Assembly: GCA_046758065.1 (NCBI GenBank)
Contig: JBHHZM010000042.1
Location: 1-23,181, forward strand
Direction of reading: 5' to 3'
DNA length: 23,181 nt
Source: JBHHZM01 sp046758065
GTDB lineage: Bacteria > Pseudomonadota > Alphaproteobacteria > JAAXGF01
Shown: positions 13,860 to 20,770 of the stretch, one piece after another
Layout of the letters: the number at the start of each line of letters is the position of its first letter
Position numbering within the stretch: position 1 is the first letter of the stretch
Program-made: the position numbers and the translations under genes
Notes under the pieces: model-generated
What the model saw: only the letters and a program-made list of their open reading frames with translations
Told to the model about the DNA's origin: nothing
Databases searched by the model: none

Positions 13860-14890
13860 GTCCCGCCCTCGGCGGCGACGAAACAGGCGACGCGATGTCC
13901 GGGCGCGATCGTTTCGAGCGCCGGTTCGGCTTCGGCGCAGCGCGCGACGGCGAGGGGACAGCGGTTGCGGAAACGACAGCCCGCGATGCGCTCGCCGGGG
14001 GCCGGAACGGCGCCGGGAATCGCGGGCAGCCGACGCTGTCGCCGGCCGACGCGCGGCACGGTTTCGAGCAAGCCCCGGGTGTAGGGATGGGCGGGCGCCG
14101 CCATCAGCTCGCTCGCCGGCGCGCTCTCGACGATGCGTCCCGCATACATCACGACGATCTCGTCGGCGATCTCCGATATGACGCCGAGGTTGTGGCTGAT
14201 GAACTGCACCGCCATGCCGACCTCGTCCTGAAGTTTCAGGAGAAGTTCGAGGATCTGCGCCTGCACGGTCACGTCGAGCGCGGTGGTCGGCTCGTCGGCG
14301 ATCAGCAGCGCGGGCCGGCAGGCGAGCGCCATGGCGATCATCGCCCGCTGGCGCATGCCGCCCGACAGGCTGTGCGGATAGTCGGCGGCGCGCCGTTCGG
14401 GCGCCGGGATGCCGACCCGGGCGAGCAGATCGACCGCCTCGGCGAGCGCTTCGCGCGGCCGCGCGCCGCGGTGGGCGACAAGCACCTCGGCGATCTGGTC
14501 GCCCACCGGGTAAACCGGGTTGAGCGCGGTCATCGGCTCCTGGAAGATCATCGCGATGCGGTCGCCGCGCAGCCTCGGCATCGCGGTCTCGGGCAGGGCC
14601 AGGAGGTCGGTTCCGTCGAACACGATCTCGCCGCCACTGATGCGCCCCGGCGGCGGCACGAGACGCAGCAGCGCGAGCGCCGCGACCGTTTTGCCGCAAC
14701 CCGATTCGCCGACCACCCCGAGAGTGCGGTGCGGCGCGATCGCGTAGGAAACGCCGTCGACCGCGCGCAGCTCGCCCGCGTCCGACGGAAAGGCGACGGC
14801 GAGGTCGCGCACGTCGAGGAGAGAGCCCGTTTCAGAGGCCGTGGTCTCTTGTGTACTGTGCTCAGCCAAACCTGATTCCGCTTTCTGCAT
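13856..14890 (-). CDS. ABC transporter ATP-binding protein, DppD/OppD type
   Basis: A 344-residue ATPase. Walker A is GESGCGKT (61-68), the Q-loop Q117, the signature LSGGMRQR (175-182), Walker B LLIADEP (195-201) and the switch His233. A C-terminal extension has Cys305, Cys311, Cys318 and Cys336 in the same pattern as its partner. The first 22 residues are a poorly conserved lead before the ABC fold. A G-rich stretch immediately before the ATG may act as ribosome binding site. It starts the four-gene overlapping block of ATPases and permeases, 161 bases after the end of the substrate-binding-protein gene, with two strong hairpins in the gap that probably lower its expression relative to the binding protein. 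Confidence 0.93.
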   Translation of the reverse strand: MQKAESGLAEHSTQETTASETGSLLDVRDLAVAFPSDAGELRAVDGVSYAIAPHRTLGVVGESGCGKTVAALALLRLVPPPGRISGGEIVFDGTDLLALPETAMPRLRGDRIAMIFQEPMTALNPVYPVGDQIAEVLVAHRGARPREALAEAVDLLARVGIPAPERRAADYPHSLSGGMRQRAMIAMALACRPALLIADEPTTALDVTVQAQILELLLKLQDEVGMAVQFISHNLGVISEIADEIVVMYAGRIVESAPASELMAAPAHPYTRGLLETVPRVGRRQRRLPAIPGAVPAPGERIAGCRFRNRCPLAVARCAEAEPALETIAPGHRVACFVAAEGGT

Positions 14891-14908
14891 CGACGCCCCC
14901 CACCCTTA

Positions 14909-14982
14909 CCCTCCCCCACAAGGGGGGAGGGAAAAAGTCCCTGTTGCGTTCACTTGGCTCCCTCCCCCTTGATGGGGGAGGG
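14909..14982. repeat. Pair of G/C-only hairpins between binding-protein and ATPase genes
   Basis: CCCTCCCCC (14909-14917) pairs with GGGGGAGGG (14923-14931), and the same nine bases (14960-14968) pair with GGGGGAGGG (14974-14982). The two stems are separated by 28 bases containing AAAAAG. Flanking CCCCCCACCC and GGGGTGGGGG arms extend the symmetry. This looks like a dispersed alphaproteobacterial repeat. In the transcript it would protect the 3' end of the binding-protein message and reduce read-through, as REP elements do in other transport operons. Confidence 0.7.
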
Positions 14983-15051
14983 TTGGGGTGGGGGTGAGAC
15001 GAAACAACGACAAACCATCGAAACCGGGGGTTGGGATGGTGAAGATTTGAT

Positions 15052-16725
15052 TCAGTCGGCGACGCCCCAGTTCTCGACCCAGAGCGTCGTGGTGCCCTGA
15101 TGGCCGGTGGGCTCGATGCCGGTGAGCCAGACCGGCAGGACGTAGGGCGTGGCGCGGAAGTAGAGCGGCAGGACCGGGAGCTCCTCGGCGTAGATTTCCT
15201 GCATCCGCCGCCAGTAGCCGAGGCGTACTTGGGGATCGAGCTCGATCTCGGTCCGGTCGATGAGCGCGTCCATTTCGGGGTTGGCGAAGCCCGGCGCGTT
15301 CTGCCCCGACCAGTTGTTTTCGGCGCTCGGAATCATGCCCGAATGCAGCGTCGTGCGCGGCACGTCCTCGGGCGAGGACAGCCAGGCGTACATGCCGAGC
15401 GCCGGGAAGGCGCGGCGCGCCATGGTCTGGCCGAAGAACACACGCGCCGGCTCGTTCTTGATCGTCACCTCGATGCCGACCTTCTTCCACTGGCTCTGGA
15501 GAACCTGTTCGACGAGTTCGCGGGACTTGTTGCCGGCGGTGGTCATGAGCTGGAAGGTGAGCCGGTCGCCCTTGGCGTTGTAGCGCACGCCCTTGCGGAT
15601 CGCGCTCCAGCCCGCCGCGTCGAGCAGTGCCCGGGCGCGGACGGGATCGTAGGCGTAGCGCGGCACGTCGTCGGCGTAAACCCGGTCGAGCGGGCTGACG
15701 TTCGAGTCCGCCACCGGCTGTTTGCCGCCGAACAGCCTGTCGACCAGTTTCTCGCGGTCGAGCGCGTAGAGCAGCGCCTTGCGCACCCGTTTGTCCTTGA
15801 GGATCGGGTTGTCGAGGTTGAGGTCGATGTGCTCGTAGATCAGCCCGGGCTTGTAGAGCACTTTGAAGCGGTCGCCGTGGCGGCGCTCGAACGACAGCGC
15901 CTGGTCGATCGAAAAGCCGAGTTCGCCGGCGACGTAGTCGATCGAGCCCGAAAGCAGGTTCGCTTCGAGCGCCGCGGTGTTGCCGATGACGCGAACGACG
16001 ATGCGCTTGAAGTGCGGCGGCTTGCCCCACCACGTCGGATTGGGTTCGAGCACCACGTGGGAGCCCGACACCACCTCGGTGATGCGGTAGGGGCCGAAGT
16101 AGAGCCCCGGGTTGGTGGGATCGCTATCGTAGAGCGTGCGGTGGCGGTACTCGCGCGGCGCGGCGAAGGCGGCGCGTTCGAGATGCGCGGGCAGCACCGG
16201 CACCGCGGCGCGGTCGGGGTAATCGTAAAACAGCTTGTCGAGATGAACCGTGAAACGCTTGTCGTCGATCGCGTCGATGGCGGCGATGCGCTCGTAGAAG
16301 TCGCGGTTGGCGACGCCCGAGAGCGGGTGGCGGCCGACCTCCCAGCCGAACAACACGTCGCGGGTGGTCACCGGCACGCCGTCGCCCCAGGTGGCGCCGG
16401 GCTGGATCGCGAGGGTGACGGCGATGCCCTCGCGCCCGTCCGGGAGCGTCTCGCGCCGCGCGAGGCCGTTCTCGATGCTCGGCAGCTCGACGCACAGCAT
16501 GCACACCCGTTGCCAGTTTTGGTCGTAGGCGGTGAAGGGGCGCATCGTCATCGCCAGCACATAGGACTTGGCGAGCATGGCGTTGATCACCGGGTTGAAG
16601 GTGTCGGGGAACTGGGTCATGCCGATGACCAGTTCGTCCTTTTCCGCCTGCGCGGGCGCGGCGAGGGGCATCAGCGCGAGTCCCGCGAGAACCCCGAGAA
16701 CCAGCCGTCTCGTGACGCCGATCAT
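15052..16725 (-). CDS. Periplasmic substrate-binding protein, family 5 (DppA/OppA type)
   Basis: From the ATG at 16725, with GGACGGG just upstream, the product has 557 residues and a signal peptide (MIGVTRRLVLGVLAGLALMPLAAPAQA type, cleaved near residue 27). The mature part opens with ELVIGMTQFPDTFNPVINA. It includes GATWGDGVPVTTRDVLFGW, the family-5 signature region, GPYRITEVVSGSHVVLEPNPTWWG, and LNLDNPILKDKRVRKALLYALDREKLV, all characteristic of SBP_bac_5. It captures a ligand in the periplasm and delivers it to the downstream permease and ATPase complex. An upstream in-frame ATG at 16788 lies within a tandem repeat and would precede the signal peptide, so it was not chosen. Ligand unknown; the neighbouring creatinase hints at a guanidino or amino acid-like compound. 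Confidence 0.91.
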   Translation of the reverse strand: MIGVTRRLVLGVLAGLALMPLAAPAQAEKDELVIGMTQFPDTFNPVINAMLAKSYVLAMTMRPFTAYDQNWQRVCMLCVELPSIENGLARRETLPDGREGIAVTLAIQPGATWGDGVPVTTRDVLFGWEVGRHPLSGVANRDFYERIAAIDAIDDKRFTVHLDKLFYDYPDRAAVPVLPAHLERAAFAAPREYRHRTLYDSDPTNPGLYFGPYRITEVVSGSHVVLEPNPTWWGKPPHFKRIVVRVIGNTAALEANLLSGSIDYVAGELGFSIDQALSFERRHGDRFKVLYKPGLIYEHIDLNLDNPILKDKRVRKALLYALDREKLVDRLFGGKQPVADSNVSPLDRVYADDVPRYAYDPVRARALLDAAGWSAIRKGVRYNAKGDRLTFQLMTTAGNKSRELVEQVLQSQWKKVGIEVTIKNEPARVFFGQTMARRAFPALGMYAWLSSPEDVPRTTLHSGMIPSAENNWSGQNAPGFANPEMDALIDRTEIELDPQVRLGYWRRMQEIYAEELPVLPLYFRATPYVLPVWLTGIEPTGHQGTTTLWVENWGVAD

Positions 16726-16745
16726 CCCGTCCGTCGTTCGCCGTT

Positions 16746-16793
16746 GCGCCCGGAGCGCGCGCATGATAGGCGCCCGGAGCGCGCGCATGATAG
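16746..16793. repeat. 24-bp perfect tandem duplication upstream of the binding-protein gene
   Basis: The 24 bases at 16746-16769 are repeated without change at 16770-16793. Each copy contains GGAGCGCGCGCATGATAG. The pair fills most of the gap between the MscS gene and the binding-protein start and may sit in its promoter or leader. Confidence 0.85.
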
Positions 16794-16819
16794 CCGAAAT
16801 CGAGGCGGGCGCTTTGTTC

Positions 16820-17341
16820 TCATCCCACCTTGACGGTGTTGCTGAACATTGTGCTGTTGGGCACCAGCACGGTGACGCCGTCGGCGTCGAGCACCGAGTA
16901 GCGGAAGTCGATGCTCACCACCTTGCCGGTGTTGCCCGCCACGGTGATCGTGTCGCCCGGGCGGAAGGGCTGGTAGAGAATGATCAGTACCCCGGCGAGC
17001 AGGTTCGAGACCGCGTCGCGCAGCGCGAATCCGAGCGCGAAGCCGGTGAGCCCGAGGCCGGCGATCAGCGCCGAGACGTCGATCCCCATGGTGCCGAGGC
17101 CGGTGATCAGGCCGACGACGATGATGGTATAGCGCGCGACGCCCGCCGCCAGCGTCGCCAGCGGACGTTTCGCCTCGTCGACCCGCGACGCGAGGTGGCG
17201 CAACGCCCGACGCGCCACCGCCGCGGCGACCAGGAAGACGCCGAAAATGACGAGACCGGCGATCACGCCGGGCAGCGCGGCGCCGACCGCTTCGGCGAGC
17301 CGGATCAGCGCTTCGTTGGCGTAGGCGATTCCGTCGTTCAT
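16820..17341 (-). CDS. Short mechanosensitive channel of the MscS family
   Basis: A 173-residue membrane protein. Two hydrophobic helices (about 24-44 and 68-87) are followed by the pore-lining TM3 (88-122), with the Gly/Ala-rich LIAGLGLTGFALGFALRDAVSN, and the beta domain with PFRPGDTI, GKVVSIDFRYSV and VLVPNSTMFSNTV. MscS channels release solutes under membrane tension during osmotic downshift. The protein stops right after the beta domain and lacks the C-terminal cytoplasmic cage domain of the roughly 286-residue E. coli MscS, so it is a minimal form. It lies 37 bases after creatinase and 94 bases before the binding-protein gene on the same strand. No obvious ribosome binding site. Its place in a solute uptake and degradation operon suggests osmotic balance, which is inference. 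Confidence 0.88.
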   Translation of the reverse strand: MNDGIAYANEALIRLAEAVGAALPGVIAGLVIFGVFLVAAAVARRALRHLASRVDEAKRPLATLAAGVARYTIIVVGLITGLGTMGIDVSALIAGLGLTGFALGFALRDAVSNLLAGVLIILYQPFRPGDTITVAGNTGKVVSIDFRYSVLDADGVTVLVPNSTMFSNTVKVG

Positions 17342-17378
17342 CGCTTGCGACGCGGCGCAGGCGCGCCCCGCGGTTTCC

Positions 17379-18581
17379 TCATTTGCGGACGATGTTGTGC
17401 TCGGGGCCGAACGGGAAGCCGGTGATGTCCTCGGCGCCGTCCTCGGTCACGATCAGGATGTCGTGCTCGCGGTAGCCGCCGGCGCCGGGTTGGCCTTCGG
17501 GGATCATGATCATCGGTTCCATCGACACCACCATGTTGGGCGCGAGCGCGGTCGCGATGTCCTCGCGCAGTTCCAGTCCCGCCTCGCGGCCGTAATAGTG
17601 GCAGATCACGCCGAACGAATGACCGTAGCCGAAGGTGCGGTTTCCCAGCAGGCCGTGTTCCTCGAACAGGGCGTTGAGCTCCGCGGCGATGTCACAGCAG
17701 CGCGCGCCGGGGCGGATGAGTTCGATGCCGCGGCGGTGGACGGCGCAGTTGATCTCCCACAGCTTGAGATGGCGGTCCGAGGCTTGTTCGCAGAACAGCG
17801 TGCGTTCGAGCGCGGCGTAGTAGCCGGCGATCATCGGGAAGCAGTTGAGGCTGAGGATATCGCCGCGCTCGATCTTGCGCGAGGTCACCGGATGGTGCGC
17901 GCCGTCGGTATTGACGCCCGACTGCAACCAGGTCCAGGTGTCCCTCAGTTCGACATGCGGAAAGCGGCGCGCGATCTCGCGCACCATCGCATCGGTCGAG
18001 GCGAGCGCCACCTCGTGTTCGGATACGCCCGCGGCAATCGCCGCGACGCAGGCCGCGCCGCCGATGTCGGCGATGCGCGCGCCGTCGCGGATCAGCGCGA
18101 TTTCCTCGCCCGACTTGACCATGCGCTGGCGCATGCAGGCCTGCGAGACGTCGACGAACTCGGCGCCGGGAAGCGCATCGCCGAGTTTCGCCCGGTTTTC
18201 GAGGGTCAGGTGATCGAATTCGATGCCGACGCGGCCGCCCGGCGCGATCAGCTTTTGCACCGCGCGGAAATAGTTGTCGCGCTGCCAGTCGGTGTAGGAA
18301 AGGGTGTCGCCGACGACGCGGCGCCAGGGCTGACCGGCATCGATGATCGGCGCGATCAACGTCTGCCCGTCGTGACTCACCACCAGGCCGTAGAGCCTGC
18401 CGAACGAGCAATAGAGGAAATCAGCGTAGTAGTTGATGTTGTGGTAAGAGGTGAAGAGCGCCGCGTCGATGTTCTGTTCCGCCATGTGCGCCCGCAGGCG
18501 CGACCGACGGCTTTCCATCTCGGCCGCCGAGAACGTCGGCGCGACCTTCTCGCCGTTTCGGATCGTTGTGAGTGCTGCCAT
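17379..18581 (-). CDS. Creatinase (creatine amidinohydrolase)
   Basis: With the ATG at 18581 the product has 400 residues, close to the 403 of Pseudomonas putida creatinase, which it resembles along the whole length (for example FTSYHNINYYADFLYCSFGR and INADIGG-like ARIADIGGAA). The enzyme hydrolyses creatine to sarcosine and urea, using the pita-bread fold without metal. By position, the catalytic His232, Glu262 and Glu358 of the P. putida enzyme correspond to His229, Glu259 and Glu355 here. The substrate-carboxylate residues Phe62, Arg64 and Arg335 correspond to Phe60, Arg62 and Arg332. All are present. GGAAAG lies upstream of the start; the ATG at 18626 would add 15 non-conserved residues. 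It is the first gene of a probable operon with MscS and an ABC importer. An M24-type peptidase of other specificity is the less likely alternative. Confidence 0.9.
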   Translation of the reverse strand: MAALTTIRNGEKVAPTFSAAEMESRRSRLRAHMAEQNIDAALFTSYHNINYYADFLYCSFGRLYGLVVSHDGQTLIAPIIDAGQPWRRVVGDTLSYTDWQRDNYFRAVQKLIAPGGRVGIEFDHLTLENRAKLGDALPGAEFVDVSQACMRQRMVKSGEEIALIRDGARIADIGGAACVAAIAAGVSEHEVALASTDAMVREIARRFPHVELRDTWTWLQSGVNTDGAHHPVTSRKIERGDILSLNCFPMIAGYYAALERTLFCEQASDRHLKLWEINCAVHRRGIELIRPGARCCDIAAELNALFEEHGLLGNRTFGYGHSFGVICHYYGREAGLELREDIATALAPNMVVSMEPMIMIPEGQPGAGGYREHDILIVTEDGAEDITGFPFGPEHNIVRK

Positions 18582-18758
18582 CTCCGCTTTCCGACAGGAG
18601 GCGCACCGCGTCTCCGGCCGGTGCATCTTCCCGTGATACGCGCTCCTGCGCCGTTCCGCAACGGCCTCGCCGGGGCGCGGCCGGCGGTAAGGATATCAAT
18701 CATCCCCCGACGGGCGTAGCATGGTCCAAGGTCCGTGAGGCTATCGACGAGAGATCGC

Positions 18759-19592
18759 ATGACGATTGAGTCGAACCCGGTGGCCGATCACTACACGCTC
18801 GGCGGACTCGGCGACCAGATCCTCGACGCCCTGCGCCGGATGGGCAAGGATCTCGACAACCTCACCAGCGAGGATCTCGCGCCGGTCGACGAGTTTCACA
18901 TCCGCGGGCGCGCGGCCTCGGCCGAGCTGGCGAAACTCGCAGGAGTCACGGCCAACATGCATGTGCTCGACGTCGGCTCGGGTCTCGGCGGACCGGCGCG
19001 GCATCTTGCCGACGTCTTCGGGTGCCGCGTCACCGGGATCGACCTGACCGGAGAGTTTTGCTCGGTCGCGCGCATGCTGAGCGAACGCACGGGTCTTTCC
19101 CACCGGGTCGCGTTTCACCGCGGCGACGCCCTCGACATGCCCTTCGACGATGCCGGCTTCGACCTCGTGTGGACCCAGCACGCGGCGATGAACATCGCCG
19201 ACAAACCCGCTCTCTATGCCGAGATCCTGCGCGTCCTGAAGCCGGGCGGCCGTTTCGCGGTCTATGATATCGTTGCCGGGCCCGGGGGCGGGATCCACTT
19301 TCCCGTGCCGTGGGCGCCGCGGTCCGAACTCAGCTTTCTCGTCACCCAGCAGGAGCTGCGCGCGCTGCTCGAAAGCGCGGGTTTCCGCGTGCTGGAATGG
19401 CGCGACGTGACCGGACCGAGCCGCCAATGGTACCGTGCCCTGGTCGAGCGGAGTAAGACACACGGCTTACCGCCGCTCAGCATCCAGATGCTGTTTGGGC
19501 CGGGGCGCGCGACGATCGTCCGAAACCAAGTGAAGAACTTCGATCAGAACAGGATCGAACTCGTCCAGGCTGTGGCCGAGCGACCGGCCTGA
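18759..19592 (+). CDS. Class I SAM-dependent methyltransferase
   Basis: From the ATG at 18759, preceded by GAGAGA, the product has 277 residues. Motif I is VLDVGSGLGGPAR (69-81), the acidic ribose-binding segment is VTGIDLTGEF (91-100), GDALDMPFDDAGFDLVWTQH (122-141) covers the adenine-binding and motif II region, and LRVLKPGGRFAVYDIV (157-172) is motif III. The N-terminal VADHYTLGGLGDQILDALRRMG and FHIRGRAASAELA resemble small-molecule N- or C-methyltransferases of the UbiE/sarcosine-type group rather than nucleic-acid methylases. An in-frame GTG at 18735 is possible but has no better support. It diverges from the creatinase gene across 177 bases, so a shared regulatory region is plausible. 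Substrate is unknown; a link to sarcosine metabolism is speculation. Confidence 0.84.
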   Translation: MTIESNPVADHYTLGGLGDQILDALRRMGKDLDNLTSEDLAPVDEFHIRGRAASAELAKLAGVTANMHVLDVGSGLGGPARHLADVFGCRVTGIDLTGEFCSVARMLSERTGLSHRVAFHRGDALDMPFDDAGFDLVWTQHAAMNIADKPALYAEILRVLKPGGRFAVYDIVAGPGGGIHFPVPWAPRSELSFLVTQQELRALLESAGFRVLEWRDVTGPSRQWYRALVERSKTHGLPPLSIQMLFGPGRATIVRNQVKNFDQNRIELVQAVAERPA

Positions 19593-19710
19593 ATCATGGC
19601 CTCGCCGCATGAAAACGCACTCGGCGCCGGCGCGCCCACGATTCCACCCGAAGCGGCTTCCGCCGCAGGCGGGAACGACCGCGGAGCCCTTCGCACCCTT
19701 TGCCTCGCGC

Positions 19711-19740
19711 CCTATATAGTATAGTTAAGAGGAGGAAAGA
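19711..19740 (+). promoter_or_regulatory. A/T-rich island with orphan Shine-Dalgarno-like AGGAGG
   Basis: In the gap upstream of the patatin gene, a small A/T-rich island has overlapping TATAGT hexamers (19715-19720, 19720-19725) and then AGGAGG at 19730-19735. No ATG, GTG or TTG follows at normal spacing; the first start downstream is the ATG at 19795, opening a 16-codon frame I do not consider a gene. It may be the operon promoter with a purine-rich leader. No good -35 element was found. Confidence 0.3.
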
Positions 19741-19828
19741 ATTTCACCATCCGGAAGGGCAGCGGCGCGGTTTCGGCACTTCACACATTACCAAATGTTC
19801 ATTCCTCGCGTTTACAAGTTGAAGCGAG

Positions 19829-20770
19829 ATGTCGGGTATGCCTAAAACGCGGATCGGTCTTGCGCTGGGCAGCGGCGCGGCGCGCGGCTGGGCCCACCTG
19901 GGTGTGCTGCGCGCGCTGTCCGAGCGCGGCATTGCGCCCGACGTGGTCTGTGCCACGTCGATCGGCGCGCTCGCCGGCGGGTTCTATCTGAGCGGCCTAC
20001 TCGACGCCCTTGAGAGCTGGGCGCGGAACCTGACCAAGCTCGGCATGATCCGCTATCTGAACCTGAGGCTGGCCAAGAACGGGCTCATCGCCGGAGACCG
20101 CCTGTTCGCCGAGATGGAACAACAGCTTGGCGATACGGCGATCGAGGACTTGTCCGTTCCCTTCGTCAGCGTTGCCACCGATCTCGCGACCGGTCGCGAG
20201 GTGTGGCTGTCCGACGGGCGCCTCGTCAATGCCATCCGGGCCTCGTTTTCGCTGCCCGCCTTTTTTTCGCCGACCAAGATCGACGGCCGTTGGCTCATCG
20301 ACGGCGCCCTGGTCAATCCGGTGCCGGTCTCGGTATGCCGCGCGTTCGGCGCTCAGGTGGTCATCGCGGTCAATCTCAATGCGAACGACCTGGTGCCCAA
20401 GGCCGTTTCCCTGGAGGGCATTGTCAATGCGCCGGGCCTCGATCCGAGCGCGATCTGGAACGGGACGGGATCGAGCGCCGCTGCCTCCGGGATCGGCGAT
20501 CGCACGCTGACGTCGGGCCGCGGCAAGGACGAGGGACCGACTCTCTTCGGGGTCGTGGCGTCGACCCTCAACATCGTGCAGAACCGGATCACCCGCAGCC
20601 GTCTGGCCGCCGAACCACCCGAGATCAACATCGTGCCGAGGGTGGGGCACGTGGGTCTGCTCGATTTCCATCGCGCCGATGAACTCATCGAAGCGGGGCG
20701 GATCGCCGTATCTCAGGCGGAGGCGTTGCTCGACGACCTGACTCATCTCGCCGGAGCCGCCGCATCGTGA
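19829..20770 (+). CDS. Patatin-like phospholipase/acyl hydrolase (RssA/NTE-related)
   Basis: This 313-residue protein carries the patatin fold in order: the oxyanion-hole loop GSGAARGWAHLGVL (14-27), the nucleophile elbow ATSIG (42-46) with Ser44, SFSLPAFFSP (139-148), and the catalytic Asp158 in LIDGALVNP (156-164). Patatins hydrolyse acyl esters of phospholipids to free fatty acids with a Ser/Asp dyad. The nucleophile elbow normally reads GTSIG, and Ala42 replaces the first glycine, which is unusual but leaves the dyad intact. There is no signal peptide. GAAGCGAG precedes the ATG; a second ATG at 19838 is possible. Its stop overlaps the GTG of the acyl-CoA ligase gene by 3 bases, so released fatty acids may be passed directly to that enzyme. 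Confidence 0.88.
   Translation: MSGMPKTRIGLALGSGAARGWAHLGVLRALSERGIAPDVVCATSIGALAGGFYLSGLLDALESWARNLTKLGMIRYLNLRLAKNGLIAGDRLFAEMEQQLGDTAIEDLSVPFVSVATDLATGREVWLSDGRLVNAIRASFSLPAFFSPTKIDGRWLIDGALVNPVPVSVCRAFGAQVVIAVNLNANDLVPKAVSLEGIVNAPGLDPSAIWNGTGSSAAASGIGDRTLTSGRGKDEGPTLFGVVASTLNIVQNRITRSRLAAEPPEINIVPRVGHVGLLDFHRADELIEAGRIAVSQAEALLDDLTHLAGAAAS

Noticed and set aside
13860..14699. Reading the DppF-type ATPase as a 612-residue fusion protein
   Set aside because: The upstream part is an off-frame reading of the DppD-type gene; the GTG at 13859 overlapping the upstream stop is the natural start.
12885..14875. Long plus-strand frames opposite the two ATPase genes
   Set aside because: Both ATPase genes carry all Walker and signature motifs on the minus strand; the antisense frames are His/Arg/Asp-rich shadows.
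14909..14982. Repeats at 14909-14982 and the four palindromes near 10.4-10.9 kb considered as a CRISPR array
   Set aside because: There are too few units, alternating orientation, irregular spacing and no cas genes.
15100..16833. A 577-codon plus-strand open frame opposite the binding-protein gene
   Set aside because: Composition is typical of the antisense of a GC-rich gene, whereas the minus strand encodes a complete family 5 binding protein with signal peptide.
17379..18581. Creatinase-like gene read as DMSP lyase DddP or Xaa-Pro dipeptidase, which share the fold
   Set aside because: The creatinase-specific residues (Phe60, Arg62, His229, Glu259, Arg332, Glu355 here) and near-identical segments to the Pseudomonas enzyme favour creatinase.
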